Shown: piece after piece, positions 46,963 to 57,314 of the stretch | Numbering within the stretch: the stretch's first letter is position 1 | Layout: each line of letters starts with the position of its first letter | Source of the DNA: Suicoccus acidiformans | GTDB taxonomy: Bacteria > Bacillota > Bacilli > Lactobacillales > Aerococcaceae | NCBI RefSeq assembly: GCF_003546865.1 | Contig: NZ_CP023434.1 | Coordinates: forward strand, 682,001-746,000 | Direction: 5' to 3' | DNA length: 64,000 nt | Program-made: the position numbers and the translations under genes | Notes under the pieces: generated by a model | Told to the model about the DNA's origin: nothing | The model's input: only the letters and a program-made list of their open reading frames with translations | The model's database searches: none

Positions 46963-47478
46963 ATGCAGTCACATTATTTAGAATTATCGCCACATGAAGA
47001 TGGGAAACGATGGATCGCTGAGATTACCGGACCCGATGAGGCCTTTGGACTAAAGCGTGAATTTCAGCCGGAGATAACACCAGGTGTTTATCAAATATTT
47101 GATGGGTATTATCAAATTCATGGAATATTTCCCGGTATTACGCCTTTTCAGAAGGAATATGTTATTGTACAAGATGGTCAGATGACTCGCCGGGTATCTT
47201 ATCAAGTGATTCGTCAGAATATTCCGGCAATTGTAGCCTATACACCTCAACGTAAAGAGCGCCTTATCTATCAAATTAAAGAGCAATTTAAAGAGATTTA
47301 TGAAGCGGCGCCTTATTATTTCGTTCAAGAAGAATTGCTGCAACAAGAAGAGAGTCTAGGAATGGTAGATACATCAGAAGCATTACTTCATGGACTCACA
47401 ACAATCCTTAAGCAGAAGGATCAAATGATAGCCTACTACCAGAAGGCGCATGAGGCCGGCTATGACGCGTGGGGGTAA
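46963..47478 (+). CDS. Hypothetical protein
   Basis: 171 aa, soluble, no signal peptide, membrane segment or motif I recognise. The first half is rich in aromatic residues and probably beta-strand (YQIFDGYYQIHGIFPG), the second half helical and Glu/Gln-rich (QEELLQQEESLG). GGGAGGG precedes ATG 46963. It lies 22 bp past the LysM-gene terminator and upstream of secG; own transcription is likely. Composition resembles neighbouring core genes, so it is probably a real, lineage-restricted gene. Confidence 0.7.
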   Translation: MQSHYLELSPHEDGKRWIAEITGPDEAFGLKREFQPEITPGVYQIFDGYYQIHGIFPGITPFQKEYVIVQDGQMTRRVSYQVIRQNIPAIVAYTPQRKERLIYQIKEQFKEIYEAAPYYFVQEELLQQEESLGMVDTSEALLHGLTTILKQKDQMIAYYQKAHEAGYDAWG

Positions 47479-47556
47479 ATAATTTGGAATTATCATAGAG
47501 ATTATACTAACTTTATGCTACAATAGAGCGGTAGACTATAAAAGGAGGCAAGCCCT

Positions 47557-47781
47557 TTGTACACAGCATTACAAACAGCTCTACTTATTGTATCTGTATT
47601 AATCATCATATTAGTTATTATGCAACCATCGAAAAGCAATGCCGCAAGTATGCTCTCAGGCGATGATGGTCAACCGAAGACAAAAGCTCGTGGCTTTGAA
47701 TCATTCCTTATTCGAGCAACCACAGTGCTAGCAGTACTATTCTTTGTCCTTGCAATTGCCATGGCAATGATTGCCAAGTAA
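47557..47781 (+). CDS. secG: Preprotein translocase subunit SecG
   Basis: 74 aa with two transmembrane helices (residues ~5-22 and ~53-72) separated by a Ser/Gly-rich loop (PSKSNAASMLSGDDG). Stimulates the SecYEG channel. TTG 47557 lies 9 nt after AAAGGAGG. The order secG-esterase-rnr-smpB is conserved in Firmicutes. Confidence 0.94.
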   Translation: MYTALQTALLIVSVLIIILVIMQPSKSNAASMLSGDDGQPKTKARGFESFLIRATTVLAVLFFVLAIAMAMIAK

Positions 47782-47979
47782 TGAATCATGAATGACAGAA
47801 TTTCTTCTAATTCTTCTTGCGTTATGAACCGGAAGGATTGGAAGATTTTTTATGTTTGGTTACTTTAGCTACCGAAACAAGAAGGTGGGCAGCTAGTCGG
47901 ATATTTATTTGCATAAGCTTGTGCTTTGACTTTGTAGGATACTTTAGTAAGATTAAGAGGAGAGACTGGAGGAAGTAAG

Positions 47980-48732
47980 ATGAACCAAACACCGTTTAAG
48001 GGAGCGAAATTCTATGAAAATAATAGTAGTCCATTAGGCCTTGTGTTCTTACATGCTTATACGGGGACCCCGAATGATTTTAACTTAATTGCACGGCAAT
48101 TAAATCGTGAAGAAGGCTATGAAATTTTAAGTCCGCTCTTCAAGGGCCATGGCACAGCCAATGTGTCAGATTTATTTGAAGCTAGTCCGGAAGATTGGGT
48201 CCAGGAAGCTGCCGAAGCGATTTATTGGATGCGGCAGAGACATGAGGATGTTCTAGTCTTTGGTTTATCCATGGGAGGAATTATCACCACCCAGATGCTA
48301 GCGGAAAACCAAGGCGATGTTCGAGGTGGCGGTGTCTTTAATTCTCCGGTTCTGACGAAGAAGCCAGTTGACGTGACGCGCTTTTTTAAGCAGTATGCCC
48401 AGGCCATCTATAAGCGCAATCAAGGTCTAGAAGCCTACCAGGCAGATGAAGCAGAGCTGGTTGCCAAGCATCAGGCGCAAATGGCCGATTTGGAAGACTT
48501 TAAAGCGCATCTGCAACCAAAGCTTAAGCAAATTACACAGCCCTTCTTCTTAGCACAATCAGGTCAAGACGAGATGATCGATGCCTCAGATGCAAGTTTA
48601 TTAAAGCAAGCTTTAGAGAATGCAGATGTTCAGTCACACTGGTATCCAGACAATACGCATGTTATTACTGTTAATCGCAACCGAGATGCATTTGTCGAAG
48701 ATTTAACAGCCTTTATTCAGTCATTTATCTAG
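47980..48732 (+). CDS. Carboxylesterase of the alpha/beta hydrolase fold (Est30-like)
   Basis: 250 aa. Nucleophile elbow GLSMGG near residue 95. Oxyanion segment HAYTGTPNDF near 26 corresponds to the HGFTG region of Est30-type carboxylesterases. Asp in the SGQDEMIDASD segment near 203 and His in PDNTHVIT near 227 complete the triad. GAGGAAG precedes ATG 47980. Cytoplasmic; the natural ester is unknown. In the secG-rnr cluster. Confidence 0.88.
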   Translation: MNQTPFKGAKFYENNSSPLGLVFLHAYTGTPNDFNLIARQLNREEGYEILSPLFKGHGTANVSDLFEASPEDWVQEAAEAIYWMRQRHEDVLVFGLSMGGIITTQMLAENQGDVRGGGVFNSPVLTKKPVDVTRFFKQYAQAIYKRNQGLEAYQADEAELVAKHQAQMADLEDFKAHLQPKLKQITQPFFLAQSGQDEMIDASDASLLKQALENADVQSHWYPDNTHVITVNRNRDAFVEDLTAFIQSFI

Positions 48733-48745
48733 AAAGGTGGTCCAT

Positions 48746-51076
48746 ATGGCCCTATCAAAATTAGAAAGAAGCATCCTCGAGGTATTGCAGGATAATCCAG
48801 ACCATGCTTACACAACTCAAGAATTATCGAGTATATTCAATTACCGTGGCAGCAAAAACTACAAGAAACTGGTCAAAGCCTTAGCCTTTCTTGAACGGAT
48901 TGAAGAAGTATATGTTACCCCCCAAGGGAAATTTAAAACTAAGCAAAATCAAAGTCGTATTGAAGGTGTCTACCGGGCAAATGAACGAGGTTTCGGCTTT
49001 ATTGAATATGCACCAGACGAGCCCGATTTCTTTGTCCCCCGCGGCCGCTCAGGCGGAGCCATGAATGGTGATCGGGTGGAAGCACGTGTTATTAAGCATG
49101 TCGACCCAGCAACAGGCAAAGGGTCCGAAGCAGAAATTATTCGCGTCATCGAGCGCCAACAAAGTCAATTAGTAGGTGAATTCATCCAATACGACCAAAG
49201 TCAGCGGGAAGAATCGGGTTATATTGGTTTTGTGGAGCCCCAAGGTACCTTTCCAAGTGAAACCCGGGTTTATATTCTGCCAGAAGGCGTACATCCGGCA
49301 GCGCATAGTATAGTTACGCTGGAGATTAAGACCTACCCAACACCTGATAAGCCCCATCAAATGGTCGGCTATGCTACCCGCGAAATTGGCCATAAAGATG
49401 CCCCTGGTGTAGATATTCTGACGATTCTGTATCAATTTAATATCCCGACTGAATTTCCTGAAGAAGTCTTAGAGGAAGCGAGCCAAGTACCACAGACAAT
49501 TCAAGCAGAAGATTTAGATGGCCGAGTCGATGTGCGCGATCAGCTTGTCTTTACCATAGATGGGGCGGATGCTAAGGACTTGGATGATGCGATAGGCTTA
49601 GAGGTACTCGAAGGAGGACGCTACCGTTTAAGTGTACATATTGCAGATGTATCGCATTATGTACAAGAAGGTAGTCCGATGGACTTAGAAGCATATGAGC
49701 GGGGGACATCAGTTTACTTAACGGACCGCGTTGTTCCTATGCTTCCTCAGCGACTATCCAATGGGATTTGTTCATTAAATCCACGTGAAGACCGCTTGAC
49801 TTTAACGTGTGAGATGGTCATTAATTCCCAAGGTCACGTTGAATCGCATAAAATTTACGAGAGTGTGATTCATTCAGATTATCGGATGACTTATGATGAT
49901 GTCAACGAAATTATTGCCGGTAACGAAGCTTTACGCGAGACTTATGCGGAAATTACGCCAACGATTGATGCCATGGTAGACTTGCATCATATTCTAGAAG
50001 ACATGCGGATTAGCCGTGGGGCTTTAAATTTCGATACGGAAGAAGCATATATTAAAGTCGATGAAGATGGTCATCCTCTAGATATTCAACTTCGGGAGCG
50101 TCAAACAGGCGAACGTTTAATTGAATCCTTTATGCTTGTAGCTAACGAAACCGTCGCCAAAGATTTCAAAGACCGGCAGTATCCTTTTATTTACCGGATT
50201 CATGAACAGCCGGATACCGAGAAATTAGACCGTTTTGCGGAATTTATTACGTCTTTCGGTATGATTCTGCGAGGGAATACGGAGAATATGCGTCCGAAAC
50301 AACTGCAAGAAGTGATGGCCAAAGTAGCAGACGAGGCGTATGAGCCGGTCGTATCGATGATGCTCTTGCGCAGTATGCAACAAGCCAAGTACAGTGAGGA
50401 ACCTCATGGGCACTATGGTCTAGCGGCTCAAGACTACACCCACTTCACCTCACCGATTCGCCGCTATCCTGATTTAATTGTTCACCGACTTATTCATAAA
50501 TATCTAAAGGGCCAACCAAGTGGTAAAGAGCGTACTCGCTTAGAGAAGCGCCTGCCAGTTATCGCAGACCACTCTTCCAAAATGGAACGCCGGGCAGTTG
50601 AAGCCGAGCGTGAAACAGATGCCTTGAAGAAAGCCGAATTTATGGCGGATAAAGTGGGCGAGCAGTACGAAGGTATGATTACCTCAGTTACAAATTTCGG
50701 TATGTTCGTGCAAATGCCTAATACCGTTGAAGGATTGATTCGTCTCGATGGTCTAGATGATTACTATAATTTCCATCCTGATCACTTAATACTTGTTGGC
50801 GAGCGTAAGGGCGGCATTTTCCGCATTGGCCAAAAGGTAACCATTGAGGTGGAACAAGTCAATATTGATGAGCGTCAAATTGACTTCAAACTTATCGATG
50901 CAGAAGCTGTTGATCCAGCCGATGTAAATATCCAACCCCAGAAAGCTAAACGCTCAGATCGCCAAAAACAACATGGCAAATCTCGCCGCAAGAAGTCCCA
51001 AGACCATAAAAGTAAACAAAGAAGCCGCAAAGGTAAAGCAAAGAAACAGAATTTCAAATTAAGAAAACGTAAATAG
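48746..51076 (+). CDS. rnr: Ribonuclease R
   Basis: 776 aa 3'-5' exoribonuclease that degrades structured RNA. Order: N-terminal HTH-like domain (1-70), two cold-shock domains (~70-230), RNB catalytic domain with Asp residues in [15 protein letters not shown] near 275, an S1 domain (~640-720), and a Lys/Arg-rich tail of about 50 residues. ATG 48746 follows AAAGGTGG; GTG 48737 would lie in that site. smpB follows after 14 bp, fitting their joint role in trans-translation mRNA decay. Confidence 0.96.
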   Translation: MALSKLERSILEVLQDNPDHAYTTQELSSIFNYRGSKNYKKLVKALAFLERIEEVYVTPQGKFKTKQNQSRIEGVYRANERGFGFIEYAPDEPDFFVPRGRSGGAMNGDRVEARVIKHVDPATGKGSEAEIIRVIERQQSQLVGEFIQYDQSQREESGYIGFVEPQGTFPSETRVYILPEGVHPAAHSIVTLEIKTYPTPDKPHQMVGYATREIGHKDAPGVDILTILYQFNIPTEFPEEVLEEASQVPQTIQAEDLDGRVDVRDQLVFTIDGADAKDLDDAIGLEVLEGGRYRLSVHIADVSHYVQEGSPMDLEAYERGTSVYLTDRVVPMLPQRLSNGICSLNPREDRLTLTCEMVINSQGHVESHKIYESVIHSDYRMTYDDVNEIIAGNEALRETYAEITPTIDAMVDLHHILEDMRISRGALNFDTEEAYIKVDEDGHPLDIQLRERQTGERLIESFMLVANETVAKDFKDRQYPFIYRIHEQPDTEKLDRFAEFITSFGMILRGNTENMRPKQLQEVMAKVADEAYEPVVSMMLLRSMQQAKYSEEPHGHYGLAAQDYTHFTSPIRRYPDLIVHRLIHKYLKGQPSGKERTRLEKRLPVIADHSSKMERRAVEAERETDALKKAEFMADKVGEQYEGMITSVTNFGMFVQMPNTVEGLIRLDGLDDYYNFHPDHLILVGERKGGIFRIGQKVTIEVEQVNIDERQIDFKLIDAEAVDPADVNIQPQKAKRSDRQKQHGKSRRKKSQDHKSKQRSRKGKAKKQNFKLRKRK

Positions 51077-51090
51077 AAAGGAGCGAGCTG

Positions 51091-51555
51091 ATGGCTAAAC
51101 AACAAACAAAAGACAAGCCCCTTGCACAAAATCGTAAGGCGCGACATGATTACGAAATCTTGGAAACTTTTGAAGCGGGCTTAGCCCTCAAAGGCACGGA
51201 AATCAAATCCGTCCGCAAAGGCAAGATGAATATTCAAGATGGATATGTCTCCTTTAGAAACGGTGAAGCTTGGCTCAAACAAGTTCATATTAGCCCCTAT
51301 GAACAGGGAAATATCTTCAACCATGATCCCCTGCGTGACCGTAAATTACTCTTACATAAACGCCAAATCATTCAACTGCACAACGAAGTCAAGCAAAACC
51401 GCTATACTGTCGTGCCATTGAAGGTATATCTCGTTCGCGGACGGGCCAAAGTTCTAATCGGCTTAGCTCGCGGTAAGAATCGCTATGACAAACGCCATGC
51501 TCTTAAAGAGCAACAAGCTAAAAGGGATATTGACCGTGCATTAAAGGCGCGATAA
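51091..51555 (+). CDS. smpB: SsrA-binding protein SmpB
   Basis: 154 aa OB-fold protein that brings tmRNA to stalled ribosomes. Motifs [21 protein letters not shown] and [13 protein letters not shown] are typical, and the basic tail ([28 protein letters not shown]) enters the mRNA channel. AAAGGAG precedes ATG 51091. The ssrA gene itself is not in this window. Confidence 0.97.
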   Translation: MAKQQTKDKPLAQNRKARHDYEILETFEAGLALKGTEIKSVRKGKMNIQDGYVSFRNGEAWLKQVHISPYEQGNIFNHDPLRDRKLLLHKRQIIQLHNEVKQNRYTVVPLKVYLVRGRAKVLIGLARGKNRYDKRHALKEQQAKRDIDRALKAR

Positions 51556-51573
51556 GAATTGAAACGTCCCCAA

Positions 51574-51677
51574 AGCAAAAAAGCAGCCACATTGTACTGC
51601 CCCCCCAAATGTTAGACAACAAATCTAACATTTAGGGGGCAGTACACATGCCATAAGGCAGTGACTGCTTTTTTGCT
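51574..51677. terminator. Bidirectional terminator of smpB and kdgT, interrupted by an IS remnant
   Basis: AGCAAAAAAGCAG (51574-51586) pairs perfectly with CTGCTTTTTTGCT (51665-51677). The loop has been expanded by a 54-bp inserted hairpin (51593-51646). The stem may still terminate in both directions. Confidence 0.75.
51593..51646. mobile_element. Minimal IS3-like remnant: two termini joined head to head
   Basis: The left half starts TGTACTGCCCCC and continues AAATGTTAGA. The right half is nearly its exact reverse complement, ending GGGGGCAGTACA. These ends resemble IS3/IS150-group terminal repeats. CAT at 51590-51592 and 51647-51649 is a 3-bp direct repeat, the usual IS3 duplication size. 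No transposase sequence remains. Confidence 0.7.
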
Positions 51678-52611
51678 ATGCTTCGGGATGGTTGGTCTTA
51701 TCTAAACGTTTGGCTAAGATAGGTGTAATTAAGCTGGTTAAGACAACCCCTAAGGCGATTTGTGCGGTGGCACTTTCGGCAAAAGGAGCAAGTGCCGGGT
51801 TCGATGCAGCCATCAGTGTTGGAACTGATACGGACATACCAGCAATGGAACTCATGGCAATTGCCGAAATACCGTCTTCATGGATGAATTTGCGCTCAAC
51901 GAAAAGAATCGGGATCATTATTAAGTAATAAAGCGCTGTGATAAGTACCCCTTGAAGCCCAGCTTGGGCAGCACTTAAGAGGTTAATGCCTGCTCCGAAA
52001 ACCCAGCCCATAAAAGGTGTTAGAACAACTACACCTGGACGGAAGAAGTCAGCCATATCTTTATCTAAGTTACCCACAATCATTCCGAAGATGATTGGGA
52101 CTAGGGTAGAGATAATTGGTGTCCAATCAATCGCAGATGTTTGGGCAACACTGAAGACGAGCATCGGATAGGCTGGCACACAGAAAAGTCCGACTAAACC
52201 AAAGGCCCCCTGGTCATCTTCTGTCCCAAAGTCTTGCTCTAAGGCGAGGTAAAGCGAAGGGTTTGTACTACAAATCGCAGCGACTAAAGCAACAGCAGTA
52301 ATGCCAAAGATTCCTTCAAGCCCGAAGAAACGGATATAGAGGAAGGCAACCGCCACACAAAGCACGGTTTTAATTAGAAGTAAGGTACCTTGCTTTTTCA
52401 ACACTTTCATCAAGCGCTGAACGTCAAGCGTCGCTCCCGAGCAGAAGCACGTTGCAGCAACGACATAGTTAATACCATTCGTTGTAAAAAGTGCTTCACT
52501 CATACCGCCGAGATTATGGAAGAAGTCTGATGCAATCGTATTCACGAGGGCAGCAGCCAACATTGGGATTAAAAGTAATCCACCAGGAATCTTCTTCATG
52601 AATTTGTACAT
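51676..52611 (-). CDS. kdgT: 2-keto-3-deoxygluconate permease
   Basis: 311 aa, about ten hydrophobic segments. The KdgT family carries 2-keto-3-deoxygluconate with protons. Recognisable segments: the MKKIPGGLLLIPMLAAALVNT start and DFFRPGVVVLTPFMGWVFGAGINL near 190. No kdgK or kdgA aldolase gene is nearby, so its use in pectin or hyaluronate-derived sugar catabolism cannot be confirmed here. An AAGAAGG site precedes ATG 52611. Between two bidirectional hairpins, hence monocistronic. Confidence 0.88.
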   Translation of the reverse strand: MYKFMKKIPGGLLLIPMLAAALVNTIASDFFHNLGGMSEALFTTNGINYVVAATCFCSGATLDVQRLMKVLKKQGTLLLIKTVLCVAVAFLYIRFFGLEGIFGITAVALVAAICSTNPSLYLALEQDFGTEDDQGAFGLVGLFCVPAYPMLVFSVAQTSAIDWTPIISTLVPIIFGMIVGNLDKDMADFFRPGVVVLTPFMGWVFGAGINLLSAAQAGLQGVLITALYYLIMIPILFVERKFIHEDGISAIAMSSIAGMSVSVPTLMAASNPALAPFAESATAQIALGVVLTSLITPILAKRLDKTNHPEA

Positions 52612-52658
52612 TTCAACATTCCTTCTTTCGAATTATTTATATTAATCCGTATTATATG

Positions 52659-52689
52659 CAAAAAAGAGTCCAAAAGGAACTCTTTTTTG
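52659..52689. terminator. Terminator between rnjA and kdgT
   Basis: AAAAAAGAGT/ACTCTTTTTT with a 9-nt loop; it ends the rpoY-rnjA transcript on the minus strand. Confidence 0.85.
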
Positions 52690-52696
52690 GTTAAAA

Positions 52697-54487
52697 TTAT
52701 GCTTTTTTGCGATGATTACGTTTTCCATTTCGATTTGCTTGTTTCGGCTTTTCATGGCCGTCACTTTGGGCTTCGTCTTGCTTGTTGCTGCGACGACGAA
52801 CGCCTTTGTTAATATCTAAGAGTACTGGCAGTATCATCGGTTTACGTTCAGTTTCATCATACAGCAGTGGATGAACAGTATCGAAGATGATGTCACGAAT
52901 CAGCTTCTCATTTACATCATTGCCGCTTTCATTTAAGCCACGGTTGATGGCTGCTTTAACGGAGTTTTGGATGGTTTGGATGAGTTCTTCGGACTCACGC
53001 ATATAGATAAAGCCTCGTGACATAATATCTGGTCCACTGATAAGCTGCTTGTTCTCATAATCAATGGTAGCAGTAATGATAACTAACCCATTCTCCGATA
53101 GAATCTTACGGTCACGTAAGACGACGTTGCCAACGTCACCGATACCACTTCCGTCAACATAGACGTCCCCAGCTGGGATTTGGCCTGAAATACGCGCACT
53201 ATCTTCGGTAAGGGCAAGCATATCACCGCTTTTCATCACAAAGGTATGTTCAGCAGGAATGCCTACTTCTTGGGCAAGCTTGGCTTGAATATTTAGCATG
53301 CGATACTCACCGTGAACTGGGAGGAAGTATTTCGGTTTCAACAGACGCATCATTAATAATTGCTCTTGTTGACTTCCGTGTCCAGATGTATGGATATTAT
53401 TCAATTTACCATGAATAACGTCCGCTCCAGCATCCGTTAGCTGATTAATGACTCGGTTTACACTGGTTGTATTACCAGGAATCGGTGAACTGGAGAAGAT
53501 AACTGTATCTTCAGGCTGCAAGGAAATTTGCCGGTGGGTACCATTAGCAATCCGGCTCAAGGCTGCCATCGGTTCCCCTTGCGAACCGGTACAGAGAATA
53601 ATCATCTCGTGTCCTGGATATTGATTTAATTCGCGGTTATTGATGAATACATCATAACCGTGATCATTAATGTAACCCAATTCTTGGCCAGTTTTTATGG
53701 CATTCTCCATACTGCGACCAAAGACAGCGATTTTGCGGTCTGTTTCAATGGCTGTCTCTACTACTTGTTGCAAGCGGGACACATTTGAAGCAAAAGTCGC
53801 AAAAATTACACGGCCTTCAACACCTTGAATAATACTGTGAATCGATTCGCCGACAATACGCTCTGACATGGTGAAAGTTGAAACTTCCGAATTGGTCGAA
53901 TCCCCCATCATCAACAACACACCTTCTTCTCCTAATTGAGCCATGCGGTGAAGGTTTGCTGGTTTGCCAACAGGCGTAAAGTCGAACTTATAGTCTCCTG
54001 TAAAGACGATGTTACCCGGTGGTGTGTTAACAACAATACCAAAGGCTTCTGGAATACTGTGGCTAACACGGAAGAAGCGGACGCTCGTCTTACGGAATTT
54101 AATCACACTGTCTTCATGAATCTCGTGAATTTGTGCGTCACGAAGTAATCCACGCTCTTGCAGCTTGTTGCGAATCAAGGCACTGGCCAAGGGATCGGCA
54201 TAAATCGGCACATTCAATTGCTGTAAGAGGAAGGGAATACCGCCAATATGATCTTCGTGCCCATGAGAAATAATCAAGGCTTTGACTTTATCGCGGTTTT
54301 CCAATAGGTATTGGAAGTCATTAATGACGTAATCGATGCCCAAAAGGTCATCGTCTGGAAAGAGGACGCCGCAGTCTAGGATAAGGATTTCATCTTGAAA
54401 TTGGACCCCATACATATTTTTCCCAATTTCTTCAAGTCCACCTAGGGCAAAGACGCCTACTTCATTATTCTTCAGGTTTGCTGCCAT
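52697..54487 (-). CDS. rnjA: Ribonuclease J (RNase J1)
   Basis: 596 aa metallo-beta-lactamase/beta-CASP nuclease with 5'-3' exo- and endonuclease activity on mRNA. Zinc motif [10 protein letters not shown] near residue 75, [11 protein letters not shown] near 165, and beta-CASP motif PVHGEYRML near 390. The C-terminal domain ends in a Lys/Asn/Arg-rich tail. The start overlaps the rpoY stop, as in B. subtilis ykzG-rnjA, so the two are coupled. Confidence 0.96.
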   Translation of the reverse strand: MAANLKNNEVGVFALGGLEEIGKNMYGVQFQDEILILDCGVLFPDDDLLGIDYVINDFQYLLENRDKVKALIISHGHEDHIGGIPFLLQQLNVPIYADPLASALIRNKLQERGLLRDAQIHEIHEDSVIKFRKTSVRFFRVSHSIPEAFGIVVNTPPGNIVFTGDYKFDFTPVGKPANLHRMAQLGEEGVLLMMGDSTNSEVSTFTMSERIVGESIHSIIQGVEGRVIFATFASNVSRLQQVVETAIETDRKIAVFGRSMENAIKTGQELGYINDHGYDVFINNRELNQYPGHEMIILCTGSQGEPMAALSRIANGTHRQISLQPEDTVIFSSSPIPGNTTSVNRVINQLTDAGADVIHGKLNNIHTSGHGSQQEQLLMMRLLKPKYFLPVHGEYRMLNIQAKLAQEVGIPAEHTFVMKSGDMLALTEDSARISGQIPAGDVYVDGSGIGDVGNVVLRDRKILSENGLVIITATIDYENKQLISGPDIMSRGFIYMRESEELIQTIQNSVKAAINRGLNESGNDVNEKLIRDIIFDTVHPLLYDETERKPMILPVLLDINKGVRRRSNKQDEAQSDGHEKPKQANRNGKRNHRKKA

Positions 54488-54702
54488 TAAAAGGTCACAA
54501 CCTCAAAATCCGGGTTATTCTCCCGTTCATAATCGAGGAATTCGCCTTCAAGGGCTTGGATGAATTCAACGTTGTATGGTGTGTTCGCATCTAATAATTT
54601 GCGTACTTCTTTAATAGACTCTGCTTCCATAAACAAAGCTTGCGTCGTTTCACGGCGCGGTGCTTGTGTTTTGCTTGGTTGATAAAGTACTTTATAAATC
54701 AT
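54487..54702 (-). CDS. rpoY: RNA polymerase epsilon subunit RpoY
   Basis: 71 aa. Small Firmicutes-specific polymerase subunit (YkzG). [27 protein letters not shown] and the ending [15 protein letters not shown] match the family. GGAGTTG precedes ATG 54702. First gene of the rpoY-rnjA operon. Confidence 0.95.
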   Translation of the reverse strand: MIYKVLYQPSKTQAPRRETTQALFMEAESIKEVRKLLDANTPYNVEFIQALEGEFLDYERENNPDFEVVTF

Positions 54703-54857
54703 TTCTTCAACTCCTTTTGTTGTAATTTAGCATGGCTTTGACTTGCGTCAGTTATAAATATTCTAACATACCAGGCCTTGAAAGTATAGTTACCAAAAAA
54801 GTTTATAATTTAAAAATTGACCAGATGGAAATAGACCCTAACTTGAGTATATATATA

Positions 54858-54876
54858 TTGAGAGGATAACTCTCAA
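54858..54876 (+). promoter_or_regulatory. Leader hairpin before comGA
   Basis: TTGAGAG-GATAA-CTCTCAA, a perfect 7-bp stem lying between an AT-rich promoter-like stretch and the comGA ribosome binding site. No T run. No ComX-type TACGAATA box was found upstream. Confidence 0.45.
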
Positions 54877-54899
54877 AACTTAGGAAAGGTGGTGTTAGT

Positions 54900-55943
54900 T
54901 TGGTTGAACGATTGGCGCATACAATGATTGAAAAGGGGGTTTTGCTGGGTGTGTCAGATGTTCATATCTTGCCCTTAGAGACGGGGTATGGGGTTTATTT
55001 CCGTGCTCAGGGCTATTTAGAGCCGTGTGATTCCTTATCAGATGAGCAGGGTAAGCGTTTGATTAGCTATTTCAAATTTGCCGCGAATATGGATGTGGGG
55101 GAGAAACGACACCCTCAGTCGGGTGCGAGTGAGATGCAGTTAGCCGAGGAAGTTGTTGAGCTACGTTTCTCAACGATGACAAATGTTCGCTTAAAGGAAT
55201 CGCTGGTTATTCGGATTCTCCGGCAGCAACAGTCGAATTTAGCAGAATTGGGCAGCTATTATCCTAGTGATATTCCGGTATTAGAGCGCTTGATTCAGCG
55301 TAAAAGTGGCTTAGTTTTATTCAGTGGTCCGGTCGGCTCCGGCAAAACCACGACCATTTATCAACTGCTCCGTACCCGTAGTCACAAGGAGACTTTGCAA
55401 GTGATAACCATGGAGGATCCAGTTGAACTGTATGATGAGCGTTTCTTGCAGACAGAGGTAAATGAGGCATCGGGAATTACGTACGATGTCTTAATTAAAG
55501 CGTCCTTACGCCATCATCCCGACATTCTTCTTATCGGAGAAATTCGCGATGAAGAAACGGCGCGGATGGCTATCCGTGGTGCCTTAACCGGGCATTTGAT
55601 GATTGCTACGATTCATGCTAAAGATGCCCTAGGTGTCATGGCGCGCTTGGAAGAATTGCAAATTAGTCCAGAACAGATGAAGCAATCACTCATTGGTGTT
55701 ATTTCCCAGCGACTTTTACCGCGTTACTGCAATCTATGCCAAGGGCGTTGTCATAGATATTGCCAGCATATTCCATCAGAGCGTAAGCGGTCGGCCTTGT
55801 TGGAGATTTTATCAGGGCCGGCTTTGCAGAAGTATTTCGATACGGGAGAAGCAGATTACTTAAGACTGAATCAACGTTTAAAGAAAGTGTGGGCTTATGG
55901 CTATATCGACACGGAAACCTATCTTCACTTCGAGCTTGTTTGA
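54900..55943 (+). CDS. comGA: Competence pseudopilus assembly ATPase ComGA
   Basis: 347 aa, PulE/GspE-type secretion ATPase. Walker A GPVGSGKTTT near residue 143, Asp box EDPVELYDE near 170, Walker B-like ILLIGEIRDEETARMA near 205. Powers assembly of the type IV-like pseudopilus for DNA uptake. Start TTG 54900 after AAAGGTGG. A cysteine-rich segment (YCNLCQGRCHRYC) near 276 may bind zinc. It overlaps comGB by 47 bp. Confidence 0.94.
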   Translation: MVERLAHTMIEKGVLLGVSDVHILPLETGYGVYFRAQGYLEPCDSLSDEQGKRLISYFKFAANMDVGEKRHPQSGASEMQLAEEVVELRFSTMTNVRLKESLVIRILRQQQSNLAELGSYYPSDIPVLERLIQRKSGLVLFSGPVGSGKTTTIYQLLRTRSHKETLQVITMEDPVELYDERFLQTEVNEASGITYDVLIKASLRHHPDILLIGEIRDEETARMAIRGALTGHLMIATIHAKDALGVMARLEELQISPEQMKQSLIGVISQRLLPRYCNLCQGRCHRYCQHIPSERKRSALLEILSGPALQKYFDTGEADYLRLNQRLKKVWAYGYIDTETYLHFELV

Positions 55944-56970
55944 ACGTCAAGCAAAGGTGCTACGCCCCAAAGACCGATCACTTTTCTTAAAGTACTTGGC
56001 GGAATTGTTAACACAAGGCTTTTCCGTCCAACAAGCTTTGCATTTCATGGCCTTGTTGCTGCCCCAGTATGCCCACCTCATTGACCAGATGCAGGCAGCT
56101 TTAGAAAAGGGCGAAAGCTTTGAGCGGGCCTTGGAACCCTTAGGTTACTCCATACACATCGTGGCTAACTTATTCTATGCCCAAAGGCAAGGGCGCTTCT
56201 TGGAAGCCTTGCACCAAGCAGCTGACTTTCTGCGCAAACTGCAGGAATATCAACAGAAATTTATCAAAGTCCTCGTTTATCCAGCGATGATGCTTGTATT
56301 TCTCGTGGCTTTATTATTTGGGATGCGTAGCTTTCTCTTGCCACATATTGCCAGCTTTATTCAGCAGGATGTGTATGATAGTCATCTTATGGTCCGGATG
56401 CTGGTGGATTTCTTCAGTTACCTCCCCCAAATAACGCTCTTATTGGTCGGACTTAGCTTAGTCGTTCTTGGCTTAGGAAATTTGTATCTCTTTCGCTTGC
56501 GTCCTTTAAAACGCTATCAGCTCTTAGTTCAAATACCGTTTATCCAAGGTTGGGTACGCAGCTATTGCAGTTATCAGCTAGCGGAGGCCTTTGGTAATTT
56601 CTTCCTGGGGGGGTATTCCATGCAGCAGACCTTAGATACCTTAGTGCGCTTTCCAATTGAACCATTACTGGCGGATGTGGGGGAAATTCTAGAAACGGGA
56701 TTTAAGGAGGGACGTCCCTTAGTCGACTTATTGGCAGAATTGGATATCTTTACCCAAGTTTTTCCTTTAGTTATTCAACAAGGAGAACTTATCAGTCAAA
56801 CAGCCGCCAAATGTCAAATGTATGCCCAAACCGTCTTTCGGCAACTGATGGAAGATATTGAACGAAAGATCCAGTGGGTTCAACCGATTTTGTTTATCTT
56901 TATTGCAATGCTCGTTTTAGCAATGTATTTACTAATTATGTTACCCATGTTTACAATGGAAGGATTATAG
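55897..56970 (+). CDS. comGB: Competence pseudopilus membrane protein ComGB
   Basis: 357 aa, GspF/PilC family with two tandem domains and three transmembrane segments (about 125-150, 180-205, 330-352). LAELLTQGFSVQQALHFMALLLPQY is the usual first-domain motif. The gene begins well inside comGA, giving tight coupling. Confidence 0.92.
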   Translation: MAISTRKPIFTSSLFERQAKVLRPKDRSLFLKYLAELLTQGFSVQQALHFMALLLPQYAHLIDQMQAALEKGESFERALEPLGYSIHIVANLFYAQRQGRFLEALHQAADFLRKLQEYQQKFIKVLVYPAMMLVFLVALLFGMRSFLLPHIASFIQQDVYDSHLMVRMLVDFFSYLPQITLLLVGLSLVVLGLGNLYLFRLRPLKRYQLLVQIPFIQGWVRSYCSYQLAEAFGNFFLGGYSMQQTLDTLVRFPIEPLLADVGEILETGFKEGRPLVDLLAELDIFTQVFPLVIQQGELISQTAAKCQMYAQTVFRQLMEDIERKIQWVQPILFIFIAMLVLAMYLLIMLPMFTMEGL

Positions 56971-56978
56971 GTGATACA

Positions 56979-57314
56979 ATGGAAAAAATATTAAAGAGAT
57001 TACAGACACTGCGAAAGAATAAGGAGCAAGGCTTTTCACTTCTAGAAATGCTCATTGTGCTGATTGTCGTTGCCTTACTTATGGTGATCTTGATCCCAAA
57101 TATTTCGAGTCAACGGGACCGGATTGATGAGCAAGGGAAGGCCAATATTACCGAAATTGTCCACAGTCAAGCCCAAGCCTATCAAATGGTTGAAGGAGCA
57201 GGTCCAGTTAGTTTAGATACCCTTGTCTCATCGGGTTATCTCACCGACAAGCAAGCGGATGAGGCCGTTAAACGCATGGACGGGATTAACTCTCGTGCGG
57301 ATACGGTTCAGTGA
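56979..57314 (+). CDS. comGC: Major pseudopilin ComGC
   Basis: 111 aa. Prepilin motif EQGFSLLEMLIVLIVVALL near residue 17: cleavage after Gly, Phe+1 and Glu+5, followed by a hydrophobic helix. It needs the prepilin peptidase ComC, not in this window. ATG 56979 follows TATAGGTGATA; a longer frame from 56874 overlaps comGB and is rejected. Confidence 0.94.
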   Translation: MEKILKRLQTLRKNKEQGFSLLEMLIVLIVVALLMVILIPNISSQRDRIDEQGKANITEIVHSQAQAYQMVEGAGPVSLDTLVSSGYLTDKQADEAVKRMDGINSRADTVQ

